Part shown: in pieces, positions 57,335-64,000 of the stretch | Numbering within the stretch: the first letter of the stretch is position 1 | Layout: each line of letters opens with the position of its first letter | Origin: Phaeobacter bryozoorum | GTDB taxonomy: Bacteria; Pseudomonadota; Alphaproteobacteria; Rhodobacterales; Rhodobacteraceae | Length of the DNA: 64,000 nucleotides | Assembly (NCBI RefSeq): GCF_041893525.1 | Contig: NZ_CP169068.1 | Reading direction: 5' to 3' (one strand) | Translations under genes and position numbers: made by a program | The notes under the pieces: model-generated | What the model was told of the DNA's origin: nothing | The model's input: only the letters and a program-made list of their open reading frames with translations | The model's database searches: none

Positions 57335-57918
57335 CGGGGGCGATTTCAAGGGCGGGCGGATGCGTCCGGGCGGTCGTCGATGTCGTTTGCGGCGTATGCA
57401 CAGGGTGACGGCAGGTCGCCTGCAAACGACGCCGCGTCGCGGCGTCTGCGGGCTGGACAGGTGGCGCAAAATGGGGCGCGATGAGAGGCTATGAAATAGG
57501 CGGTTCTTAATCTTTGGCAGGTGGCGCAGGGTGACCTTGCGGAAGGCGGCTTCGGGTGCTCTGGTGCTTGATTCCCCGCATATGGTTCAAAATCGCGCTT
57601 TCAGTGCTCGTTTTCGACGGTTTGGAGGTTTTTTTGTCCTCAGGGCGTGATTTTTGCTGATTTGGAATCGCAAAATTGACGCCTAAAGTCGGTTTTTTTG
57701 ACGCATGTTCTGTCGTTTCATCGAGTGTTATTGCCTAATCACTTGAAAACGCTTGAAACTTCCTTTTTTACCTCGCTGTCCAAGGCAGTTGATAGGTTGC
57801 CAACGCTCTGCTACATCCACGCTGATTTTGACGCCCCACCAGATTGTGGGGAGACCTCACGCCCCCGGACGCCACCTGCAAGGGTTAGCCAACCGGGGCC
57901 AATATCGGAAGGGTGGAC
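57335..57918 (+). promoter_or_regulatory. Upstream region of the ATP synthase operon
   Basis: 584 bp without a supported gene. The first part is GC-rich. From about 57500 to 57790 it becomes AT-rich with T-runs, and probably holds the atp promoter. The atpH ribosome site is GGAAGGGTGGAC just before 57919. Confidence 0.4.
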
Positions 57919-58479
57919 GTGTCCGAACCAGCTTCGATCTCCGCAGGCATTGCCGCGCGCTATGCCACCGCGATCTTTGAGATCGCCGAAGAGAGCAAGG
58001 CGCTTGATAGCCTTGAAACCAGCATCAATGACCTGTCTGCCGCTCTGGCGGATAGTGAAGATCTCCGCGACCTGATCACGTCACCCCTGGTGTCGCGTCA
58101 GGAGCAGGGGGCTGCGATCACCGCAATTGCCAAGAAAATGGGCCTGGCCCCGGTTCTGGCAAATGCGCTGTCGCTGATGGCCGAAAAGCGCCGCCTGTTT
58201 GTGGTGCCTGCGCTGCTTGAGGCTCTGCGCGCACGCCTGGCCGAAACCCGTGGTGAGATTACCGCCGATGTCACATCGGCAAAGGCGCTGACCAAGACCC
58301 AGAGCGAAAAGCTGGCCAAGACACTGGCCGAACGCACCGGGAAAAAGGTCGTGATCAATGCAACCGTCGATGAAAGCATCATTGGCGGTCTTGTCGTTAA
58401 AGTGGGCTCGAAGATGATCGACAGCTCGATCCGCTCCAAGCTCAACTCCCTACAGAACGCAATGAAAGAGGTCGGATAA
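57919..58479 (+). CDS. atpH: ATP synthase F1 delta subunit
   Basis: A 186-residue delta subunit linking the F1 head to the peripheral stalk. It starts MSEPASISAGIAARYATAIF and ends SIRSKLNSLQNAMKEVG, with VVKVGSKMIDSSI near the end. GTG 57919 is preferred over a GTG two codons earlier because of the GGAAGG spacing and the usual MSEPAS start. It is the first gene of atpHAGDC and is directly followed by atpA. Confidence 0.95.
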   Translation: MSEPASISAGIAARYATAIFEIAEESKALDSLETSINDLSAALADSEDLRDLITSPLVSRQEQGAAITAIAKKMGLAPVLANALSLMAEKRRLFVVPALLEALRARLAETRGEITADVTSAKALTKTQSEKLAKTLAERTGKKVVINATVDESIIGGLVVKVGSKMIDSSIRSKLNSLQNAMKEVG

Positions 58480-60018
58480 ATGGGTATCCAAGCAGCAGAA
58501 ATTTCTGCGATCCTGAAAGACCAGATCAAGAATTTTGGTCAAGAAGCCGAGGTGGCAGAAATTGGCCGCGTGCTGTCCGTTGGTGACGGTATTGCCCGCG
58601 TCTACGGTCTCGACAATGTCCAGGCCGGCGAGATGGTCGAATTCCCCGGCGGCATCATGGGCATGGCGCTGAACCTCGAATCCGACAACGTCGGTATCGT
58701 TATCTTCGGCTCCGACCGTGACATCAAAGAAGGTGACACCGTCAAGCGCACCAACTCCATCGTGGACGTTCCCGCTGGCCCCGAGCTCCTCGGCCGCGTA
58801 GTCGACGGTCTGGGCAACCCGCTGGACGGCAAGGGTCCGATCAACGCATCCGAGCGCAAGGTTGCCGACGTGAAGGCACCGGGCATCATCCCGCGTAAAT
58901 CGGTTCACGAGCCGATGGCAACCGGCCTGAAATCGGTTGACGCGATGATCCCGATTGGCCGTGGCCAGCGAGAGCTGATCATTGGTGACCGTCAGACCGG
59001 TAAAACCGCCGTTGCGCTGGACGCCATCCTGAACCAGAAAGTCTACAACGACGCCGCTGGTGATGATGAATCCAAGAAACTGTACTGTGTTTACGTCGCG
59101 ATCGGCCAGAAGCGCTCGACCGTGGCCCAGCTGGTGAAGAAGCTGGAAGAAACCGGTGCGATGGAATACTCGATCGTGGTTGCCGCAACCGCGTCCGAAC
59201 CGGCTCCGATGCAGTTCCTGGCGCCTTACGCCGCGACCGCGATGGCCGAATACTTCCGCGACAGCGGCAAGCACGCGCTGATCGTTTATGATGACCTCTC
59301 CAAGCAGGCCGTCGCCTATCGCCAGATGTCGCTGCTGCTGCGTCGTCCGCCGGGCCGTGAAGCCTATCCTGGTGACGTTTTCTACCTGCACTCCCGCCTG
59401 CTGGAGCGTTCCGCGAAGCTGAACGAAGAATTTGGTGCCGGCTCGCTGACCGCGCTGCCCGTGATCGAAACCCAGGGCGGCGACGTGTCCGCGTTTATTC
59501 CGACCAACGTGATCTCGATCACCGACGGTCAGATCTTCCTGGAAACCGAACTGTTCTACCAGGGCATCCGTCCTGCTGTGAACACCGGTCTGTCGGTGTC
59601 GCGTGTGGGCTCCTCGGCTCAGACCAATGCAATGAAATCCGTTGCTGGTCCGGTTAAGCTGGAACTGGCTCAGTACCGCGAAATGGCAGCCTTTGCACAG
59701 TTCGGCTCCGATCTGGACGCCGCGACCCAGCAGCTGCTAAATCGTGGTGCCCGCCTGACCGAGCTGATGAAACAGCCGCAGTACGCACCGCTGACCAACG
59801 CCGAGATCGTTTGTGTGATCTTTGCAGGTACCAACGGTTACCTCGACAAAGTCGACGTGAAAGCAGTCGGCCGTTACGAGGCTGGCCTGCTGGCGCATCT
59901 GCGCAGCAAGCACCAGGACCTGCTGGATTGGATCACCAACGAAGACCCGAAGATCAAGGGTGATGCAGCCGACAAGATCAAAGCAGCTCTGGACGCGTTC
60001 GCAGCTGACTTCGCTTAA
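58480..60018 (+). CDS. atpA: ATP synthase F1 alpha subunit
   Basis: A 512-residue non-catalytic nucleotide-binding subunit. It has the P-loop GDRQTGKTAVALD, IYDDLSKQAVAYRQMSLLLR-like sequence (VYDDLSKQAVAYRQ) and SRVGSSAQTNAMK. The atpH stop is immediately followed by ATG 58480, with AAAGAGGTCGG upstream. Confidence 0.98.
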   Translation: MGIQAAEISAILKDQIKNFGQEAEVAEIGRVLSVGDGIARVYGLDNVQAGEMVEFPGGIMGMALNLESDNVGIVIFGSDRDIKEGDTVKRTNSIVDVPAGPELLGRVVDGLGNPLDGKGPINASERKVADVKAPGIIPRKSVHEPMATGLKSVDAMIPIGRGQRELIIGDRQTGKTAVALDAILNQKVYNDAAGDDESKKLYCVYVAIGQKRSTVAQLVKKLEETGAMEYSIVVAATASEPAPMQFLAPYAATAMAEYFRDSGKHALIVYDDLSKQAVAYRQMSLLLRRPPGREAYPGDVFYLHSRLLERSAKLNEEFGAGSLTALPVIETQGGDVSAFIPTNVISITDGQIFLETELFYQGIRPAVNTGLSVSRVGSSAQTNAMKSVAGPVKLELAQYREMAAFAQFGSDLDAATQQLLNRGARLTELMKQPQYAPLTNAEIVCVIFAGTNGYLDKVDVKAVGRYEAGLLAHLRSKHQDLLDWITNEDPKIKGDAADKIKAALDAFAADFA

Positions 60019-60032
60019 GGGGGGATCAGGCG

Positions 60033-60914
60033 TTGCCTAACCTTAAAGACCTTAAAAACAGGATCGCGTCGGTCAAATCGACCCGCAAGATCACCAAGGC
60101 CATGCAGATGGTCGCGGCCGCAAAACTGCGCCGCGCCCAAGAGGCCGCCGAAGATGCACGTCCCTATGCCGAACGGTTCAACGCCGTTATGGCCGGGCTC
60201 GCCGCATCTGTCGGTGGCAGCGATTCTGCACCCAAACTGCTTGCCGGCACCGGTAGCGACCAGGTTCATCTCCTGGTCGTGCTGACCGCCGAACGCGGGC
60301 TGTGCGGGGGCTTCAATTCCAACATCGCCAAGCTGGCCCGGGTGGAAGCCCAGGCGCTGAAGGCGGCGGGTAAGACTGTCAAGATCCTGACAGTCGGCAA
60401 AAAAGGCCGGGACGCGATGAAGCGCGACCTTGGAGAATATTTTGTCGGCCACGTGGATCTGAGCGACGTCAAACGTGTTGGCTATGCCAATGCGCAGGAC
60501 ATCGCCAAGGACGTTCTGGCCCGCTTTGATGCCGGGGAATTCGACGTTGCGACGCTCTTTTATGCGCGGTTCGTGAACGTTGTGACCCAGGTGCCGACAG
60601 CCCAGCAGGTGATCCCGGCGTCGTTCGATGCCACGGAAGACGCGGCTGCGACCAGTTCTGCGGTTTATGACTACGAGCCCAGCGAAGAGGCCATTCTGGC
60701 CGACCTGCTGCCGCGCGGCGTCGCAACGCAGATCTTTGCAGCGCTGCTGGAAAACGGGGCCTCCGAACAGGGTGCCCGGATGAGCGCGATGGACAACGCG
60801 ACCCGCAACGCGGGCGAGATGATCGACAAGCTGACCATCGAGTTCAACCGCTCGCGTCAGGCCGTGATCACCAACGAGCTGATTGAAATTATTTCGGGCG
60901 CCGAGGCGCTCTAA
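60033..60914 (+). CDS. atpG: ATP synthase F1 gamma subunit
   Basis: A 293-residue rotor shaft subunit. It starts MPNLKDLKNRIASVKSTRKI with KAMQMVAAAKLRRA, has GLCGGFNSN, and ends RQAVITNELIEIISGAEAL. The start is TTG at 60033 after GGGGGGATCAGGCG. It lies 14 bp after atpA. Confidence 0.97.
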   Translation: MPNLKDLKNRIASVKSTRKITKAMQMVAAAKLRRAQEAAEDARPYAERFNAVMAGLAASVGGSDSAPKLLAGTGSDQVHLLVVLTAERGLCGGFNSNIAKLARVEAQALKAAGKTVKILTVGKKGRDAMKRDLGEYFVGHVDLSDVKRVGYANAQDIAKDVLARFDAGEFDVATLFYARFVNVVTQVPTAQQVIPASFDATEDAAATSSAVYDYEPSEEAILADLLPRGVATQIFAALLENGASEQGARMSAMDNATRNAGEMIDKLTIEFNRSRQAVITNELIEIISGAEAL

Positions 60915-60934
60915 AAGAAAACCGGAGACGAAAC

Positions 60935-62359
60935 ATGGCAAATGCAAAAGGCAAGGTGACCCAGATCATCGGCGCCGTTGTGGACGTGCAATTCGACGGC
61001 CACCTGCCGGCGATCTTGAACGCGCTGACCACCGACAACAATGGTAAGACCCTGGTTCTGGAAGTTGCCCAGCACCTCGGTGAAAACACCGTCCGTACGA
61101 TCGCGATGGACGCGACCGAAGGTCTGGTTCGCGGTCAGGCTGTTGCCGACACCGGCGCACCGATCTCGATCCCCGTCGGCAACGCGACCCTGGGCCGCAT
61201 CCTGAACGTCGTGGGTGAGCCCGTGGACGAGCAGGGCCCGGTGAACGCAGCGGAGACCCGTTCGATCCACCAGCCCGCACCCGAGTTCAGCGACCAGTCC
61301 ACCGAATCCGAAGTGCTGGTAACCGGCATCAAGGTGATCGACCTGCTGGCCCCCTACGCCAAGGGTGGTAAAATTGGTCTGTTCGGCGGCGCCGGCGTTG
61401 GCAAAACCGTTCTGATCATGGAACTGATCAACAACATCGCAAAAGTGCACTCGGGCTTCTCCGTGTTCGCCGGTGTTGGTGAGCGGACCCGTGAAGGCAA
61501 CGACCTCTACCACGAGATGATCGAATCCAACGTTATCAAGCCCGATAACCTGGAAGAATCGCAGGTGGCCCTGGTTTACGGCCAGATGAACGAGCCTCCG
61601 GGTGCGCGTGCCCGTGTTGCTCTGACCGGTCTGACCCTGGCGGAACAGTTCCGTGACCAGTCGGGCACCGACGTTCTGTTCTTCGTGGACAACATCTTCC
61701 GCTTCACCCAGGCGGGTTCCGAGGTTTCGGCTCTGCTCGGCCGTATTCCTTCGGCTGTGGGCTACCAGCCGACGCTGGCCACCGACATGGGTGCGATGCA
61801 GGAACGCATTACCTCCACCAAGAACGGTTCGATCACCTCGATCCAGGCTGTGTATGTTCCCGCGGACGACCTTACCGACCCGGCACCGGCAACCACCTTT
61901 GCCCACCTGGACGCGACCACCGTTCTCAACCGTTCGATCTCGGAACTGGGTATCTACCCGGCTGTTGACCCGCTCGACTCCACATCGCGCCTGATGGACC
62001 CGTCCATCGTGGGCGAAGAGCATTATGCTGTGGCCTCCGACGTTCAGCAGATCCTTCAGCGCTACAAGTCGCTGCAGGACATCATCGCGATCCTCGGCAT
62101 GGACGAACTGTCCGAAGAGGACAAGCTGACCGTGACCCGTGCGCGTAAGATCCAGCGCTTCCTGTCCCAGCCGTTCGACGTTGCAAAGGTCTTTACCGGC
62201 GCAGACGGCAAGCAGGTTCCGCTTGAGGACACGATCGCGTCGTTCAAAGCCGTTGTGGCTGGCGAATACGACCACCTGCCCGAAGGCGCCTTCTACATGG
62301 TTGGCGGCATCGACGAGGTGATCGCTAAAGCCGAGAAAATGGCTGCTGACGCGGCCTAA
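60935..62359 (+). CDS. atpD: ATP synthase F1 beta subunit
   Basis: A 474-residue catalytic subunit. The P-loop is GLFGGAGVGKTVLIMELINN. GVGERTREGNDLYHEM carries the catalytic Glu, followed by LVYGQMNEPPGARARVALTG and the DELSEEDKLTV motif. ACCGGAGACGAAAC supports ATG 60935. Confidence 0.98.
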   Translation: MANAKGKVTQIIGAVVDVQFDGHLPAILNALTTDNNGKTLVLEVAQHLGENTVRTIAMDATEGLVRGQAVADTGAPISIPVGNATLGRILNVVGEPVDEQGPVNAAETRSIHQPAPEFSDQSTESEVLVTGIKVIDLLAPYAKGGKIGLFGGAGVGKTVLIMELINNIAKVHSGFSVFAGVGERTREGNDLYHEMIESNVIKPDNLEESQVALVYGQMNEPPGARARVALTGLTLAEQFRDQSGTDVLFFVDNIFRFTQAGSEVSALLGRIPSAVGYQPTLATDMGAMQERITSTKNGSITSIQAVYVPADDLTDPAPATTFAHLDATTVLNRSISELGIYPAVDPLDSTSRLMDPSIVGEEHYAVASDVQQILQRYKSLQDIIAILGMDELSEEDKLTVTRARKIQRFLSQPFDVAKVFTGADGKQVPLEDTIASFKAVVAGEYDHLPEGAFYMVGGIDEVIAKAEKMAADAA

Positions 62360-62370
62360 GGAGGGCCCTG

Positions 62371-62784
62371 ATGGCTGATACGATGCAATTCGACCTCGTG
62401 AGCCCGGAGCGCCGCCTGGCGTCGCTCCCGGTGACCGCGGTAATGATCCCCGGCGCGGAAGGCGACATGACGGCTATGGCCAACCATGCGCCGACCATCA
62501 CCACGCTGCGTCCGGGTGTCCTGCGGGTTGAAGGCCCGCAAGGCACATCGGAATATCTGGTCACCGGTGGCTTTGCTGAAATCGGCGCTGACGGTCTGTC
62601 TGTCCTTGCTGAAAAGGCAATCCCCATGGACCAGCTGACGCGCGCGCAATTGGACGAGCTGATTGAAGAGGCCCGCACGACCTACAAGACCGTGCAGGAA
62701 ACCGATCAACCGCATGGTCTCGTCGAAGACGCGGCCAAGCTGCTCGCTGACATGGAAGCCCTGGGCACCCACATGAGCCTCTGA
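62371..62784 (+). CDS. atpC: ATP synthase F1 epsilon subunit
   Basis: A 137-residue epsilon subunit that couples and can inhibit rotation. It starts MADTMQFDLVSPERRLASLP, with MIPGAEGDMTAMANHAPTIT and the TGGFAEIGADGLSVLAE strand pair. AAGGAGGGCCCTG supports ATG 62371. It is the last gene of the operon. Confidence 0.95.
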   Translation: MADTMQFDLVSPERRLASLPVTAVMIPGAEGDMTAMANHAPTITTLRPGVLRVEGPQGTSEYLVTGGFAEIGADGLSVLAEKAIPMDQLTRAQLDELIEEARTTYKTVQETDQPHGLVEDAAKLLADMEALGTHMSL

Positions 62785-62811
62785 TCCGTCAGAGCCATGG
62801 CAAAACACGAT

Positions 62812-62836
62812 AAACCGGCCCCTTGCGGGCCGGTTT
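62812..62836 (+). terminator. Rho-independent terminator of the atp operon
   Basis: AAACCGGCCC, a short loop and GGGCCGGTTT form the stem, followed by TGTTTTTT. It lies 28 bp after the atpC stop. Confidence 0.92.
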
Positions 62837-62967
62837 TGTTTTTTGGCAGAGTTGCAGGACAGGCGGCGCACTCGCCCGCGCCCTGTGCGCCAGGCTTTGC
62901 GCAGGTCGGGCGGTGCGCAGAGCGGGCAGGGAAGAGATCGGGCAGGGGTTCAGGGGGCGGAAACAGT

Positions 62968-63318
62968 ATGAAACGTGTACAGAGCCCCCGCCTTGGGGTG
63001 GATCAGGGCGATATCGAGATCTTCTCGGAGTTCGAGAATGGCGGCAGCATGTGGACCGGAACCGGCCCGCGCGAACGCCGTCGCGAGGTGCGCTTTTCCG
63101 AGCCCTTTGCCGAGCTGCCTGCGGTGCATCTCTCCAGCTCGCTGGTGGATATCGATTCAGGGGCCGCCATCCGGGCGGAGCTGGTCGCCGAGAAGATCAC
63201 CCACCAAGGATTTGACGTGGTGTTTCGCACCTGGAATGACAGCCGCGTCGCGCGGATCCGGGCCTCCTGGCTGGCGATCGGTACGCTGCCCTTTGCCGAT
63301 GACTGGGACGTGCCCTAA
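62968..63318 (+). CDS. H-type lectin domain protein
   Basis: A 116-residue protein matching the H-type lectin domain (discoidin/Helix pomatia agglutinin type). The marks are MWTGTGPRERRREVRFSEPF, LPAVHLSSSLVDID, FDVVFRTWNDSRVARIRASW and LAIG. No signal peptide is present, so the site of action is unclear. ATG 62968 has a G-rich upstream sequence. The stop overlaps the stop of the convergent GFA gene. Confidence 0.82.
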   Translation: MKRVQSPRLGVDQGDIEIFSEFENGGSMWTGTGPRERRREVRFSEPFAELPAVHLSSSLVDIDSGAAIRAELVAEKITHQGFDVVFRTWNDSRVARIRASWLAIGTLPFADDWDVP

Positions 63319-63692
63319 CTCGGGTCTCTGTCGCGGTCAAAACGGGTCAGACCCGGAAACGCGGGCAGCCAGCTCTCGCGGCGCAGGCACCAGCCTTCAT
63401 AGCTTGGCAGCAGCCCGTCCGTGGTTTCGAGCGCACCCAGATGCAGCTCGATCTCATCGCCGCTTCGGGCAAAAACCGACGAGCCGCAGATACCACAGAA
63501 ATGGCGCCCCCTGTAATGCTGCGGCCTGCCATCAACAGTGACAGCCGATGCCGGGAAAATCGCAGCCGCGTAGAACAACGCGCCATGGTGCTTGCGACAG
63601 TCGCTGCAATGGCAGATGCCAACCCGGAGCGGCGCACCGGAGGCGCTGATACGGATGGCGCCGCACAGGCAGCTGCCCTGATGGTGCTGCAT
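63315..63692 (-). CDS. GFA-family (glutathione-dependent formaldehyde-activating-like) protein
   Basis: A 125-residue Zn protein of the GFA/CENP-V fold. Zinc ligands are visible in GSCLCGAIR, CHCSDCRKHHG and FCGICGSSVF. Members include glutathione-dependent formaldehyde-activating enzyme, but most have unknown substrates. ATG 63692 lies after GGAGGCAGGAGG. It is convergent with the lectin gene (overlapping stops). Confidence 0.9.
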   Translation of the reverse strand: MQHHQGSCLCGAIRISASGAPLRVGICHCSDCRKHHGALFYAAAIFPASAVTVDGRPQHYRGRHFCGICGSSVFARSGDEIELHLGALETTDGLLPSYEGWCLRRESWLPAFPGLTRFDRDRDPS

Positions 63693-63766
63693 CCTCCTGC
63701 CTCCCCGCTTTAAGCCACGCGCCAAGCCTAACGTGCTGGGCGGCGTGCCGTCGATAGCGGCAAGAC

Positions 63767-63802
63767 GAAAAACCCCACGCGCTGGGTTCCGGGCGTGGGG
63801 TC
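63767..63802 (-). terminator. Rho-independent terminator of prs
   Basis: On the minus strand ACCCCACGC, a loop, and GCGTGGGGT followed by TTTT lie about 30 bp after the prs stop codon. Confidence 0.88.
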
Positions 63803-63830
63803 AAAGAGCTTGGCCGATTGGCGGCGCTGT

Positions 63831-64000
63831 TTAGCCGTTGCGCGACAGCAACTCGTAGATCGGAACCAGCGTCTTGTCCTCGAACAGAGAGGACACGGAG
63901 GTGCCGTGCCAGATATTGAGAATGGCCTGAGTGAACAAGGGCGCGGTCGGCAGGATGCGAATATTCGGCGCGCCAAGGACCGCTTCGGTCGGCTGAATGG
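63831..64000 (-). CDS. prs: Ribose-phosphate pyrophosphokinase, C-terminal end
   Basis: Only the last 55 codons are inside the window. The sequence reads IQPTEAVLGAPNIRILPTAP, then LFTQAILNIWHGTSVSSLFE and DKTLVPIYELLSRNG, the characteristic C-terminus of PRPP synthetase. That enzyme makes PRPP for purine, pyrimidine, His, Trp and NAD synthesis. The gene extends beyond the right edge on the minus strand. Confidence 0.93.
   Translation of the reverse strand, partial: IQPTEAVLGAPNIRILPTAPLFTQAILNIWHGTSVSSLFEDKTLVPIYELLSRNG

Noticed and set aside
60911..62275. Minus-strand open frame opposite atpD
   Set aside because: It is the antisense shadow of a highly conserved ATP synthase gene.

Overview
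The window looks like chromosomal DNA of a marine alphaproteobacterium of the Roseobacter group (Rhodobacteraceae). Evidence: the 16S rRNA sequence has the Phaeobacter/Ruegeria/Leisingera look (genus recalled, not computed); coding sequence is GC-rich; the F1 genes run atpHAGDC without the F0 genes; there is a soluble NAD-dependent formate dehydrogenase with a fused gamma-beta subunit; and there are RTX, Hint-domain and H-type lectin proteins typical of the group.

Layout. 1-1902: 5' part of uvrB and a complex I NDUFS4-like gene. 1903-6714: a decayed, insertion-rich segment with IS21-like end repeats, a frameshifted DMT transporter, a hemerythrin gene cut by an IS3-family element, and an IS5-family remnant with a MITE-like inverted repeat. 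6715-12594: a secreted serralysin-type RTX protease, a small exported protein, a methyltransferase and a MYG1-family protein. 12595-16201: a tightly coupled exbB-exbD-exbD-tonB operon and tRNA-Arg. 16236-24957: an acetyltransferase, an ABC-F ATPase, a PRMT-like methyltransferase, a chemoreceptor and two regulators. 25051-29518: NAD-formate dehydrogenase (fdsGB, frameshifted fdsA). 29778-33289: DUF1330 protein, divergent LysR regulator and a probable N-methylproline demethylase. 33761-39681: a complete rRNA operon (16S-tRNA-Ala-tRNA-Ile-23S-5S-tRNA-fMet). 39802-43121: IS3 orfA fragment, Hint protein, rpsD and a secreted PA14-like protein. 43164-48248: Lrp regulator, the hisC-tyrA-extensin operon, DUF2125 and ChaC. 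48328-51480: a MotA/ExbB-like channel with an OmpA-family partner. 51497-57334: DUF2087, M23 peptidase, clpA, gloB and a methyltransferase. 57919-62784: atpHAGDC. 62968-64000: lectin, GFA protein and the 3' end of prs.

The most unusual signal is a pair of short palindromic insertions (about 35 and 38 bp net) in two unrelated transposase genes 0.9 kb apart. One aligns with the reverse complement of the other, and their hairpin stems differ by compensatory base changes, as expected of a small palindromic mobile or repeat element. Other notable points are a perfect 54-bp palindrome between two convergent genes, a short hairpin sequence shared by the rRNA spacer and the helix-9 region of 23S rRNA, two NGTGTC hexamer arrays in opposite orientation, single-base frameshifts in fdsA and in a transporter, and a possible CTG start inside the TonB operon. 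No CRISPR array, prophage or recognised defence island is visible.
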